Positions 35,493-44,635 are shown, numbered from the stretch's first letter. The stretch: DNA of 64,000 bases from an uncultured Granulosicoccaceae bacterium (GCA_938020525.1 CALIHW010000062.1:1-64000); one strand, 5' to 3'. Made by a program: numbers and translations. Notes: generated by a model not told the origin, from the sequence alone.

Positions 35493-37160
35493 ATGATTAT
35501 CAAGTCACCATGGATCAGTAACGTATCTAACAGGTCTGCATCTATACACTACTGGACGAATCACCAAATTAGCTCTAGTAAAAATGTTCAGCAAACTCGT
35601 GCTCTGAGTTTTGCGCAAGTAATATGGTTACTTATATTGGCAGTCGCCGTCAGCGCGTGTAGTGATGCCACAGACACAGATCAGCAAACAACAAACACAA
35701 CCGTCGAAGATACCGAAGTACTAAGCTCTTCTGCTACGAGCACGTCTACAAACAGCACTACTGCAACCATCGCGTCCGAGACTGCAAACAAAACGCCCAC
35801 CCCCCAGTCAACTACAGCTAACTGCCTCGCCTTGGCAGATTGGTTAACCGCAGACTCACTTCCCGTGGATTCATCGCAAGACGCAGCGCTCTGCTCGCCA
35901 CAACAATTTGCCTGGCAATCGTTTCTTTATCTTGCCAACCGATCAGAAACCGGGCAACCAAGATTTACCTCATGGATGCCCTCTTATGGCGTTTTTGTCA
36001 GTCCGGGTGAAGCTCCAGTTCCGTTTGGCAAACACCCGCCAGACAAGTGCTCTGCATCTAATCTGCAAATTGAAGAATTACCGGCAACGGGGACACAACC
36101 ATCCTTTTACAGCAATCTAATTAAACAGGCTGGCTCGGATCAACCTTTGATTGACCACAATGGCAACTATGTGTGGTACTCAATTGCGATCAATATGCCC
36201 ACCTACAATATGCTAACGCAGTGCGAACTGTACAAGGAAGGCTGTGCTGGGAATATCAAACCCGGTGGACAGGCCGGTGGACAGGGCGTTGATATGCAAA
36301 ACTACCCCGACCTGGCATTTCCAAATGGCGCAGTGGAACTCAAAACCAGTTGGAAAGTATTATCAGACAAAGAAGCTGCCAGTGACCTGTTCTATACCAC
36401 TGAAGGGCACATACAGACACCCGCGCCAGGAGGCGAGTGTTCACTGGCAACACTGGGACTGGTTGGCATGCACATCGTTAGTAAAACACCGCAAGACCCA
36501 TCACTAACCTGGGCCACCTTTGAGCATCGCGCCAACGCACCTTACTGCACGGACCTGTCGGCCGCACCTCCAATCGGCAAAAGCTGGAATTTTTTTAACG
36601 CAGAAACCTGCGACAACTGCACCACTAATCGCTATGACAAAGATCAACCGGCGCAAGTTTGCCGCATGCATCCACAGGGAGATTCTTCATTGGGTATTTG
36701 GCCAGACGGCAAAGACTGCGACGTAGACAGTAGACGTTTTTTATGCAGTGCAGAAACCCAAACTATGCTGGCTAAAAATACAAAGGCCATCAACAGCATT
36801 AATACCAGTGCACAGAGTCTGATACAGAATCACCCGGAACTGATTGATCCGGTTTGGTCAAACTACGAGTTAACCGGCAATGTATGGATGAAAGACGGCA
36901 TAGACATACAGCAAATCAATTATATGGCAGGATCCCTGTCTGCCGCGAACACCTCAATGGAAACATTCGTACAAAACGGCATCGCCGGTCAGACCGCAGA
37001 CAACAATTGCTTTAGTTGCCATACCCGCAACCTGGGTAACGGCCAGTACTTACCTCCCGCCGGGCTAAGCCACATCTACGACAAAATTCAGCCTGGCACA
37101 GGCGGCTGTGAAGCCGGAACACTTCCGTTGGCATGCGGCAACTACCACACTGGAGGGTAA
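35493..37160 (+). CDS. Putative lipoprotein with one c-type haem motif, unknown family
   Basis: The start ATG at 35493 has AGGAGG 8 bases upstream; a GTG at 35484 is rejected for that reason. A long N-terminal region (~45 residues) precedes a hydrophobic segment ending in the lipobox-like VSACSD, after which a Thr/Ser-rich linker leads to the folded part. Segments such as FAWQSFLYLANRSE, GAVELKTSWKVL and GLVGMHIVSKTPQDPSLTWATFEHRANAP look like a conserved exported family I have seen annotated only as hypothetical or cytochrome-like. A single CFSCH haem motif lies near the C-terminus. Ten or more further cysteines suggest disulfides. The next gene starts 4 bases after its stop, so the two act together. 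Confidence 0.7.
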   Translation: MIIKSPWISNVSNRSASIHYWTNHQISSSKNVQQTRALSFAQVIWLLILAVAVSACSDATDTDQQTTNTTVEDTEVLSSSATSTSTNSTTATIASETANKTPTPQSTTANCLALADWLTADSLPVDSSQDAALCSPQQFAWQSFLYLANRSETGQPRFTSWMPSYGVFVSPGEAPVPFGKHPPDKCSASNLQIEELPATGTQPSFYSNLIKQAGSDQPLIDHNGNYVWYSIAINMPTYNMLTQCELYKEGCAGNIKPGGQAGGQGVDMQNYPDLAFPNGAVELKTSWKVLSDKEAASDLFYTTEGHIQTPAPGGECSLATLGLVGMHIVSKTPQDPSLTWATFEHRANAPYCTDLSAAPPIGKSWNFFNAETCDNCTTNRYDKDQPAQVCRMHPQGDSSLGIWPDGKDCDVDSRRFLCSAETQTMLAKNTKAINSINTSAQSLIQNHPELIDPVWSNYELTGNVWMKDGIDIQQINYMAGSLSAANTSMETFVQNGIAGQTADNNCFSCHTRNLGNGQYLPPAGLSHIYDKIQPGTGGCEAGTLPLACGNYHTGG

Positions 37161-37164
37161 CAAT

Positions 37165-39216
37165 ATGAGTTATCTCGATCTGCCTCGCGTACACTTTGGT
37201 GGTACTTTTCAAGCCTCACCCAGTACGCTCAATAACACACCGAATAACTATGATCCTGCTTTTCAATCAGCGGAAAAAACAGAACTCTACTGGGCACCTG
37301 ATGGCAATGGCATTTTCAATTTAGTCGACTGCTCAGTTACTGCACTAACCGGGTCTGATGCAACTACAGCAGACACAGATAGTTTGTATCGGCAACCAGT
37401 TACCGCCATCTATACCAAAGCGCCGCCAAAGATTGTCGATCTGGATCCCGCACAACAAAATGTTTCGGAAATCTGGGGGCTGAATATTCAAATAGGCTAT
37501 CCAGGTGGTGCTCATGTTTCCGGTGTATTTAAGGCAACACCGTTCAGTGGTATATGGCAGAACGCACAGGGACCCAAAGCGCCGCACGACAGTTCCAGCG
37601 GCGCTGCTTATTTTCAATCGGTTCTATCGGAACTAACGTGGGACTGTCGCGACTCATTAATATTGCAATCACTGCAGCAGCGATCACCTGATCGATTGTC
37701 GATGAAATTTATACTCAGCGCCCACAACAACCACAGCCCGGAATATCTCTTCAACACAAAAACTCTGCAAAGCCTGCGCGAACAACTCGGTGACATCGGG
37801 AACATTGTCAACAAACTGGAAGTCCTGAAAGACTACCGGCAAATGAACCCTCACAAAGCCGAACCCGGCTCACCACAACCAACACCAGGAACCCAGTTAG
37901 GCTTATTGCCTACAAAAAACTATGTGCAAATTATGTGTCGACAATTGATTGGTGAGCAACTCACCAGAACCCACCTCGATACGATTCTCAACGCTACCAG
38001 GCAAGAAAATAAACCCGGATCAACATACGAATTTGATCATGGGAATATTGTCGGAACGATTGGTTCATACAGTAAGGAAAAACCAGATTTTTATACACCC
38101 GCACGCTCACTTATTCCCACCAAACCTGAAAAAGAATTTTGCCAGTGTTTTTACGCCACCGCTAAAAATGACCCTGCCAACGACCGCATTACACTTGACC
38201 TTGGTGATTCTCTGCCAGTTGACTGGCCCGGACAAAGCCCGTGGTGGGAAAAACTTGGTGATCTGTCTGTTGGATACTGCAAAGCCGGATCTTTTGTAAA
38301 ATTGGCAGACATACCCTACATCAATGATTCAGCGCAGGGTAAAAGTGACCGTTCAGCATCTGACTTCATATATAAGCGTGCCGGAATTCTCGACATTGAT
38401 ATTACCGAGCACCGTGATGCCCTGTCTCTACCGTTAACCATTGTCGGCACACCGAACTACAAACAACATACTTTTCTACAGGAAGATATGAACGGATTTA
38501 GTATTCGGGCCGACCGTTTTGTTTTCAGAATGAACCCCGGGGTCAAAACATCCGAAAGCAACTATCCTGAGGGAGATACTCAACCACTTGGAATTCACGT
38601 GCGGCAATTCGGCGAGATTGTCACCACACACAACAACGCACCATTGCATGTTTCTCTACAAATACTTTCACAAGCGGAAGCGGAAAAGTATACGCGCGGT
38701 ACCGTTGGTACCTCGGGTTCTGCCGGTATTAAAAATCTGTCTATACCTGAAGGCAATGACGCCAGTGTGCAAGTAGATTCTCACACTGCAGTTGTCGAAA
38801 AAAACGGCGTAGCACATTTCACACTAACCGCCTCAGACCCGGGCAATCCGCGTCAGCATGTGGATGGACAGATTTATTTTATACGTTACTTTTTGCAGGC
38901 CGGAAACACTGAAATCGAACTCACTCAGGACCCTAACAATCTGATCACTGTTATGAACTATGATGTACCCAGAATTGATGGAGCAGTGAGCTGGGACAAC
39001 GGAATAGGAGAAATCCTGAGGCAATTTGCTTTCCTCTATCCAGTGATGGATCGTATCGGATTGTCAGACCATCAGCGGGTTAAAACCAACGCACAGGAAA
39101 TAAAAATGGTGTTGTCATTTCCGATAACTCACCCCCTACATATGCCGGTAACCCGTGATCTGTCAGTTGCCAAACGCAAACTGATAATTGACTGGCTGAA
39201 CGCCGGTGCACCGTAG
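37165..39216 (+). CDS. VioB/RebD N-terminal-domain-like protein without the ferritin-like domain
   Basis: ATG at 37165 is chosen: GGAGG lies 8 bases upstream and the sequence opens MSYLDLPRVHFGG. That opening (MS-x-x-D-x-PR-x-HF-x-G) and the closing segment (LYPVMDR, about 20 residues of spacing, then HMPVTRDLSVAKRKLIIDWL) resemble the N-terminal half of VioB from violacein biosynthesis and of RebD from rebeccamycin biosynthesis, as I remember them. In those enzymes a second, ferritin-like haem or iron domain follows; here the 683-residue protein stops where it would begin. No VioA/RebO-type amino-acid oxidase is beside it. The partner CxxCH lipoprotein gene 4 bases upstream may supply a haem. 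The function is unknown; the relation to indole-dimer synthases is inference. Confidence 0.6.
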   Translation: MSYLDLPRVHFGGTFQASPSTLNNTPNNYDPAFQSAEKTELYWAPDGNGIFNLVDCSVTALTGSDATTADTDSLYRQPVTAIYTKAPPKIVDLDPAQQNVSEIWGLNIQIGYPGGAHVSGVFKATPFSGIWQNAQGPKAPHDSSSGAAYFQSVLSELTWDCRDSLILQSLQQRSPDRLSMKFILSAHNNHSPEYLFNTKTLQSLREQLGDIGNIVNKLEVLKDYRQMNPHKAEPGSPQPTPGTQLGLLPTKNYVQIMCRQLIGEQLTRTHLDTILNATRQENKPGSTYEFDHGNIVGTIGSYSKEKPDFYTPARSLIPTKPEKEFCQCFYATAKNDPANDRITLDLGDSLPVDWPGQSPWWEKLGDLSVGYCKAGSFVKLADIPYINDSAQGKSDRSASDFIYKRAGILDIDITEHRDALSLPLTIVGTPNYKQHTFLQEDMNGFSIRADRFVFRMNPGVKTSESNYPEGDTQPLGIHVRQFGEIVTTHNNAPLHVSLQILSQAEAEKYTRGTVGTSGSAGIKNLSIPEGNDASVQVDSHTAVVEKNGVAHFTLTASDPGNPRQHVDGQIYFIRYFLQAGNTEIELTQDPNNLITVMNYDVPRIDGAVSWDNGIGEILRQFAFLYPVMDRIGLSDHQRVKTNAQEIKMVLSFPITHPLHMPVTRDLSVAKRKLIIDWLNAGAP

Positions 39217-39603
39217 GACCCTGTGACTGCAGCTTTACCTGTGATTAAAGTGCTACCTGTGATTCATGACAGCTGACAACCCATCTCTATTGGGCCTGGC
39301 AATCGATTATGGCGAGCGTCCTTCGAGCGCGCGGGTTAACTTTAGACGGATATGAACATGAGCCGGACACCAGATACCCTAAAAGGCAAATTGGAGCTTG
39401 GTTCTGAGTATCTCGCTGTGACAAATCAGCTTTATATGCGGAAAAGATTCCGCACGTTAGTACTTTTTTACAGCGATTATCCGTGTCAATTGCCACTCAC
39501 CAATTCTGGAATATCGCCGTACTGAAATAAATTCTTGTTGGGTTGGCTGGCAGAACCGACTACTATTGACGGTTTTCGCAAATCAATTTTCAAAGGGTCT
39601 GCA
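39217..39603. other. 387-bp region with no supported gene
   Basis: Between the VioB-like gene and the YqhA-family gene. A 57-codon plus-strand frame starting at ATG 39353 and a minus-strand ORF at 39287-39496 are both unremarkable. No terminator was identified. Confidence 0.35.
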
Positions 39604-40110
39604 ATGGAAAGTGTGGTAGAAAAATTACTCTACCGATCGCGCTGGATTTTGGCGCCGATCTACCTCGGTTTAAGCATTGCTCTGATCGCGCTCGGCATTA
39701 AGTTTTTTCAGGAATGCATTCATCTGGTGCTGCATATTCTGGAGATGAAAGAGGCAGACATGGTGCTGGTTGTGTTGTCGCTTATCGACATGGCCATGGT
39801 CGGCGGGCTGATCGTAATGGTGATGATGTCCGGTTACGAGAACTTTGTCTCCACCCTGGATGTTGCCGAAGATGAAGAGAAACTCAGCTGGCTCGGCAAG
39901 ATGGATTCCTCTTCTCTAAAAGCCAAAATAGCGGCAAGTATTGTCGCCATCTCATCTATACATCTGCTTAAGGTATTTATGAATGCACAAAACACAGAGA
40001 ACGACAAAATGCTCTGGTATGTAATTTTACACATAACGTTTGTTATTTCTGCATTCGCAATGGGCTTTCTCGATATACTCGCCGCCCGCGCAAGACGCAA
40101 CGCCGGATAG
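39604..40110 (+). CDS. UPF0114/YqhA-family inner membrane protein
   Basis: This 168-residue protein has three to four membrane helices. The conserved YqhA features are an N-terminal [17 protein letters not shown], then [19 protein letters not shown] and the soluble loop [31 protein letters not shown] at 39604 is chosen over an upstream reading at 39535 because it gives the usual family start directly before EKLLYRSRW. The function of the family is unknown. It is a single gene followed by a region with a hairpin on the other strand. Confidence 0.88.
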   Translation: MESVVEKLLYRSRWILAPIYLGLSIALIALGIKFFQECIHLVLHILEMKEADMVLVVLSLIDMAMVGGLIVMVMMSGYENFVSTLDVAEDEEKLSWLGKMDSSSLKAKIAASIVAISSIHLLKVFMNAQNTENDKMLWYVILHITFVISAFAMGFLDILAARARRNAG

Positions 40111-40238
40111 AAAAATCTACCGGTCGGCATTCAGCGGGGCTAAGCGGGTGCGGCTGGAAGGCATCATCTCGGCGTTGTTGAAGTAACTGGTGTTGTTGGT
40201 AAGCAATATCTCACTAACACTATAGATAGTTAATCTAC

Positions 40239-40265
40239 AAAAGGGGCGAAGCTATCTCGCCCTTT
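40239..40265 (-). terminator. Hairpin followed by CTTTT, likely terminator of the pentapeptide gene
   Basis: Read on the minus strand, AAAGGGCGA and TCGCCCCTTT form a stem with one bulge around a ~7-base loop and run into CTTTTG. It lies about 110 bases past the end of the pentapeptide-repeat gene. Confidence 0.5.
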
Positions 40266-40377
40266 CGCTAATTCCAGATTAGTCGTTGACCTCAACAATG
40301 GCCCTATCGGGCATGAGCAAATGTCGAGGGACAGGGACTCTAAAACTCTAAAAAGAAAACCGAAGAATGAAGACCAT

Positions 40378-41067
40378 CTAGTCGATGCAGCGCCACGCCG
40401 GGCGTTCGGCGATAGATTCCGGGAGGCGAGTATTGTCGTCGCCGCACGCAAGTGACAGTTGTTCTGTGACTAGTCCGCTAACACCGGTAAGGTCAGTGGC
40501 TTTTATATTGGTCAGATAAAGATAGGCGCCGGTAAGATCGACACCGTCGAGGGTGGTGTTTCGCAAATCCGCTCGAGCCATATAGGCGTAGGTCAGTGTG
40601 ACGTTTTTCAGGGTAGCACCAGTGAAGTCAACACGGCCGAATTCTGACTTGTCCATACGCGTATTGATAAGTGTTGCTCCGCTCAGGTTGGCGCGTGAAA
40701 ACTCAGCCTTGGACAGGTCGGCACTCTGCAGACTGGCGCCATTGAAGTCGCTGCGATAGCCGAGCGCCCTGGTCAGATTCGCACCAGTCAGGTTGGCGTT
40801 CTGCATACGCGTGCGAACCATGATTGCGCGGCTGAGATTGGCACCGCTGAGATCCACTGATCTCAGATCGGACGAGCTGAAATCCGTCGAAACCATTTCA
40901 GCACCAGACAGGTTTCTGCCTTTCAGAATTTTGTTGGTTTTCTTACAACCCGACCAGTCAACTCCCGGCGCGGGTCTGGAGGTACAGCCTGCGTGGGCAA
41001 TCTGTGTGCGCAACAGGCCGGTGACAACCAGGCAGATTGCGATCAAATAGCTGGGTCTCTTAAACAT
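40378..41067 (-). CDS. Exported pentapeptide-repeat protein
   Basis: A signal peptide (residues 1-26, ending AHA) is followed by about 26 pentapeptide repeats of the A(D/N)LXX type between residues ~50 and 190 (for example LRSVDLSGANLSRAIMV, LTGANLTRALGYRSDF). Such repeats fold into a right-handed quadrilateral beta-helix. The C-terminal ~30 residues hold Cys in LSLACGDD and WRCID, which with an N-terminal Cys pair (AGCTSRP, WSGCKK) could make disulfides. Periplasmic pentapeptide proteins have no single known role. It is a stand-alone gene. Confidence 0.88.
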   Translation of the reverse strand: MFKRPSYLIAICLVVTGLLRTQIAHAGCTSRPAPGVDWSGCKKTNKILKGRNLSGAEMVSTDFSSSDLRSVDLSGANLSRAIMVRTRMQNANLTGANLTRALGYRSDFNGASLQSADLSKAEFSRANLSGATLINTRMDKSEFGRVDFTGATLKNVTLTYAYMARADLRNTTLDGVDLTGAYLYLTNIKATDLTGVSGLVTEQLSLACGDDNTRLPESIAERPAWRCID

Positions 41068-41255
41068 GGTCTGGGTCCTTGAGCGACGTTTCTAGTGAGA
41101 CTGCAATGGGGCAACGTGTTCCCTCACAATAACACGTTGACGCGCTTGCACGTCAGTGTCCACGGCCGAGCAATCGCTTCGCCCTGCACAGTAGATATTG
41201 GATAAAAGCATTACCTGGCGCTATAGCTTTCGATAAATAGTCATCGCTCCGTTAA

Positions 41256-41477
41256 CGTGAGCAATCTTTGGTCTATCAAGACAAGCCAATTATTCAACTC
41301 GTATATCTGCCTGAAAACTCTCGGCCAGTGGCAGTTTGCATACTCGCAGCAAAGGATGCGGCTGCAAAAGAAGTATTATCCGGACTTCATGCAGACATTC
41401 AGTATGCCTATTGGCAAGATGAAGATCATGCAGTCATTGTGGTAGGCCACATGCCCGAAAAACACTTGACGCAGTGA
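41256..41477 (+). pseudogene. Fragment resembling the C-terminal domain of an anti-sigma/zinc-finger membrane regulator
   Basis: The 73-codon open frame starts right after an in-frame stop (41253-41255) with no good start codon; TTG at 41268 is the only candidate. The text QLVYLPENSRPVAVCILA, then YAYWQDEDHAVIVVGHMPEKHL, follows the pattern seen at the C-terminus of small anti-sigma factor-like proteins (P-V-x-V-C-I, W-x-D, V-I-V-G-x-x-P). The N-terminal cytoplasmic and membrane parts and any sigma factor gene are missing. It is probably a remnant. Confidence 0.4.
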
Positions 41478-41578
41478 CAAAACAGGTAGCTGGCACTGTA
41501 TTTACAGCAAGTTAAGCTGCGCACCGTTGATCAAAGATCCATGAATGCAAGAAGTCTCAAGATTATCTCCGTATTAGT

Positions 41579-41606
41579 AAGACACACAGATAGTCTGTGT
41601 GTCTTT
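41579..41606 (-). terminator. Perfect-stem intrinsic terminator after the isochorismatase-like gene
   Basis: AAGACACACAGA (41579-41590) and TCTGTGTGTCTT form a perfect 12-bp stem with a three-base TAG loop. It lies about 25 bases beyond the stop of the minus-strand hydrolase gene, and the stem can act in both directions. Confidence 0.7.
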
Positions 41607-41629
41607 ACTCGATATGCTGGTTAATACAA

Positions 41630-42466
41630 CTAAGATTCCTGCAATAGTTTTACGGTATCACTTGTAGTCCATACAGCATTCGCCATGTAGCGGAAATTAG
41701 TAATCGCAGCCAGGTAACCGTCACCTTCGGGCAATTTCGCCGCTGCAGTTGCATCCTTTACCACAGCAACTTCAAAACCGTCCTCAAGCAGCTCGCGCAT
41801 ATGGCTTTCTGTACACAGGTTTGCCGACATGCCAGCCAGTATGACCTGATCAACACCGCTTTTGCGTAACTGCAGCGTTAGATCGTTGGTATCGTTTCCA
41901 TAAACTTTATGTGGTGAGGTAACAATCGTTTTACCGTCCTCCATGTATTTCTTGTACTGAGGCATAAAGTCAGCACCTGAGCCTTCAAAGCCTTCAACGT
42001 TTAAAGGCCCGCGCCGATCAAACATACCAATCTTGTGCATCAGCTTTTCCAGTGCACCTTCAAATTTCCAGCCGTGATCGGTGGGGTAATAATAATGTGG
42101 TGAGACCGCTACAGTGATCCCTGCTGCTTTTGCCGCTTTAAATAGTGACTCTATATTTTCAACTGTGTTGTGTTCAGTGACGCTAGCGCCAATCACACCC
42201 CAGGTCACTCCGTCAGGATGAAGAAAATCGATTTGCGGGTCGGTAACCACAAGTGCAGCTCGAGACAAGTCGAGCTTCATGTCAGAAGGTGGCAGTGCAG
42301 GCTCTGCCGGATCTGCGTACGGGTTGTCATTGTCAGCAGCGGCACGACCTGCAAACGTTGCTGCAACACCGGCAGCACCAACAGCAGCAGCTCCTTTCAG
42401 CGCTTCGCGTCTGGAAATGCCATGGTTGGCCTGTATATCTTCGTGGGTATCATTACACTTGCACAT
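41630..42466 (-). CDS. Tat-exported isochorismatase-like cysteine hydrolase
   Basis: This periplasmic member of the isochorismatase/nicotinamidase superfamily would hydrolyse an amide, ester or vinyl ether. The twin-arginine signal is ISRREALKGAAAVGAAGVAA, residues ~15-40. The catalytic Asp is in VVTDPQIDF and the nucleophilic Cys in GMSANLCTESHMRELL. Lys of SPHKVYG is the likely third residue. ATG at 42466 is chosen; an ATG at 42505 would add 13 residues and lies close to the divergent operator repeats. At ~278 residues it is longer than cytoplasmic members because of the signal and an insertion around KKYMEDGKT. It is divergent from an AraC regulator, which probably controls it. Exported members are uncommon. 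Confidence 0.85.
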   Translation of the reverse strand: MCKCNDTHEDIQANHGISRREALKGAAAVGAAGVAATFAGRAAADNDNPYADPAEPALPPSDMKLDLSRAALVVTDPQIDFLHPDGVTWGVIGASVTEHNTVENIESLFKAAKAAGITVAVSPHYYYPTDHGWKFEGALEKLMHKIGMFDRRGPLNVEGFEGSGADFMPQYKKYMEDGKTIVTSPHKVYGNDTNDLTLQLRKSGVDQVILAGMSANLCTESHMRELLEDGFEVAVVKDATAAAKLPEGDGYLAAITNFRYMANAVWTTSDTVKLLQES

Positions 42467-42517
42467 TGAATTGCATCCATAAGTAGTTTCAGGAGCAATA
42501 ATCATAGGGTGCCAGAT

Positions 42518-42576
42518 GTATCAATTTGTCCGAATATGGTCCCAATAACATTGTATCGGTATCAATTCGTCCTAAT
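42518..42576 (+). promoter_or_regulatory. 18-bp direct repeat 41 bp apart, likely AraC operators
   Basis: GTATCAATTTGTCCGAAT at 42518-42535 and GTATCAATTCGTCCTAAT at 42559-42576 match at 16 of 18 positions. The 41-base period is close to four helical turns, so both sites would face the same side of the DNA. The period is not a multiple of three, so the repeat is not a protein repeat. AraC-family dimers bind direct repeats like these. The pair sits between the divergent hydrolase and AraC genes. Confidence 0.65.
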
Positions 42577-42594
42577 CTCGATTATTCTGCTTTT

Positions 42595-43530
42595 ATGGAC
42601 TTCGAACACGTCTTTGATCAGTTGGAAATCACCGCCAATCCTTTTGCACTCTGCGAGATCGAGGGCAAGTGCAGTCTGAACATGGGTCGGGATGCCAATG
42701 CGTCATTGCACTACATTCTCACTGGTGAAGGTGAGCTAACCATACAAGATTTTCCACCTGTCTCTGTCACCGCAGGTAGCCTGGTTCTTATACCGGCACT
42801 GCAAAATCATGAGTTAAGAAGCTTCGGTATCATCGATGATTCGCACTTCACATGTGATCCACCAGAACTCAAGTTAAAGCATCTGCTTAAAATAGAGAGC
42901 GACAGTTATTCGAATGGCCGAATCACAGCTCTGTGCGCCCATCTTCAAGTTGGTTTGCGCGGTGCGGTTGATGTCATAGATCTGCTTCGCAGTCCAATCG
43001 CAGAACATATAGACGAACGCAACGCTTTACACTCAACTGTGGGACTAATGTTAAAGGAGCTGAGCCAGCCATCATTGGGAAGCCGTGCAATGATTAAAGT
43101 TCTGCTAACTCAGTGCGTTATCGAGTTGCTTCGTAGTCGTTTAATCGAGGGTGGTTCAGAGATGCGTTGGATGGCCGCGCTCCGGGATCCAATGATGTGG
43201 ACCGCGCTCAGGGCTATGCTTGATGAACCAGGGGATCCTCATACAGTGGATACGCTCGCCGAACGAGTCGGTATGAGCAGGTCAGCTTTTGCAGCCCGTT
43301 TTGCTTCCGCTTATGGTAGTGGCCCGATAGAGTTGCTCAGAGACCTACGCCTGCGCAGAGCAGCAGAACTATTGCGTGATACGAGTTTGCCAGTAAAACG
43401 AATAGCGCAAATGGTTGGTTTTAATAGTCGGACTGCTTTTAGCAGGCTATTTGAAAAACAAATGAAAAGAGCCCGACTGAATATCGGCAAACCACTATCG
43501 AAGGTTAATAGACGAGTAAGTGCTATATAA
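42595..43530 (+). CDS. AraC-family transcriptional regulator with an N-terminal cupin domain
   Basis: The N-terminal sensor is a cupin (LHYILTGEGELTIQDFPPVSVTAGSLVLIPALQNHEL). The C-terminal ~100 residues hold two helix-turn-helix motifs (TLAERVGMSRSAFAARFASAYGSGPIELLRDLRLRRAAELL and VKRIAQMVGFNSRTAFSRLF). I place the start at ATG 42595 (311 residues). A longer reading from TTG at 42526 would translate through the direct-repeat operator and has no ribosome site. It is most similar in layout to AraC regulators of redox or xenobiotic stress genes that sit beside their target. The probable target is the adjacent divergent isochorismatase-like gene, with autoregulation likely. Confidence 0.87.
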   Translation: MDFEHVFDQLEITANPFALCEIEGKCSLNMGRDANASLHYILTGEGELTIQDFPPVSVTAGSLVLIPALQNHELRSFGIIDDSHFTCDPPELKLKHLLKIESDSYSNGRITALCAHLQVGLRGAVDVIDLLRSPIAEHIDERNALHSTVGLMLKELSQPSLGSRAMIKVLLTQCVIELLRSRLIEGGSEMRWMAALRDPMMWTALRAMLDEPGDPHTVDTLAERVGMSRSAFAARFASAYGSGPIELLRDLRLRRAAELLRDTSLPVKRIAQMVGFNSRTAFSRLFEKQMKRARLNIGKPLSKVNRRVSAI

Positions 43531-43576
43531 GTTCGAGGGGCTCGGGCCTCACAGTCATATCAAAATTGAATCAACA

Positions 43577-44635
43577 CTACACCAAAGTAGCAGCAATCTC
43601 ATCAGCCACCTCAAGTGCGCCTTCAAGAAAGCCTCCGTACTGCGCACCCATCTCAGTGGAACCAAAATGCAAACGCCCTTGCCAGAGATTTTGTAACGCA
43701 TTGGGTCTGCCGTAGACTGGATGACGATGCAAAGGCACTTGATCCAACTCCATTGCCGTATGCGGGTCAAATGCCCAGTCATACAACATGATAGTTTCAG
43801 GGTGTGCTGCGACGTCGCCAAACAGTATGCCCAGTTGCGTTGCAATCGCCTTTTTAAGTGCTTCTGCGTTACCTTTGCGGTGATTGGCTGGTGTCCCTAC
43901 AAATCCAAACAATGCATAGGGTCCACCTTCAACGGGTGAAGCATCATGAATTTCAGCCAATGGCCCGCGTCGACTCATGGCATCACCGGACAGACCTTGC
44001 TCTTTCCAGAACGGAGTCGCATAAGTGATAACCGCTTTGGCGTGACCGGCCATCCAGGTCGGGATATTTTGCGCCGCCTTGATTACCTGCTCTGACAATG
44101 CAGGTGCAAAAATTAAGTTCGATGCAATTCGTGGTGGCAACGCAAGCACCACCTGGTGTGCATTAAAAACAGAACCATCAAGCGTGTACGCTTCTATATC
44201 AGCATCGGTAATCCCTTCTGATAGTTTGCTAACTGGTGTAGCCAGATGAAGACGCTCTGCAGGCAATTGTTCCACCAGCTTATTGATAAGTTTTCCGAGC
44301 CCGCCCTGCAAACGCCAGGATCCCTGCATAGACGCCATACCTTGCCCACGGTGAGCATCGCCGTTTTCATCCTGGTACATCAAATCACCCTGATACGCCT
44401 GATCAAAACGACTCAGCTCAAGTTGTTTCAATAGAGACTCAATTCGCGGTTGGCCCGGCCAGAACCACGACGGCCCGAGATCATAACCTTGTCCATCGAT
44501 AGTTTCGGTAAGAATACGACCACCCCACCGATCACGCGCCTCGACAAGCTGCCAATCGCGACCAGCCGCCTGAAGCTTACATGCGAGTGAAAGACCGGCC
44601 AACCCGCCACCTATTATCAGGACATCGGTTTTCAT
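43577..44635 (-). CDS. Flavin amine oxidase family protein (FAD-dependent)
   Basis: This FAD-dependent oxidoreductase of the monoamine oxidase/phytoene desaturase fold would oxidise an amine or a related substrate. The dinucleotide motif GGGLAGLSLACKLQ lies at residues 9-22, followed by VEARDRWGGRI. The C-terminal FAD-contact segment is LHFGSTEMGAQYGGFLEGALEVADEIA, the classic amine-oxidase ending. At 352 residues it is shorter than eukaryotic MAO and has no membrane tail. Its ATG shares bases with the SDR stop (TAATG), so translation is coupled to the upstream SDR gene. The substrate is not evident; the operon appears to be under the control of the TetR-type operator at 45.7 kb. Confidence 0.87.
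   Translation of the reverse strand: MKTDVLIIGGGLAGLSLACKLQAAGRDWQLVEARDRWGGRILTETIDGQGYDLGPSWFWPGQPRIESLLKQLELSRFDQAYQGDLMYQDENGDAHRGQGMASMQGSWRLQGGLGKLINKLVEQLPAERLHLATPVSKLSEGITDADIEAYTLDGSVFNAHQVVLALPPRIASNLIFAPALSEQVIKAAQNIPTWMAGHAKAVITYATPFWKEQGLSGDAMSRRGPLAEIHDASPVEGGPYALFGFVGTPANHRKGNAEALKKAIATQLGILFGDVAAHPETIMLYDWAFDPHTAMELDQVPLHRHPVYGRPNALQNLWQGRLHFGSTEMGAQYGGFLEGALEVADEIAATLV

Larger units (their letters stand above)
41068..41629. other. 562-bp region with an anti-sigma-like fragment and a terminator
   Basis: The first ~190 bases are the upstream region of the pentapeptide gene. The plus-strand fragment at 41256-41477 and the hairpin at 41579-41606 are listed separately. Nothing else was seen. 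Confidence 0.45.
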
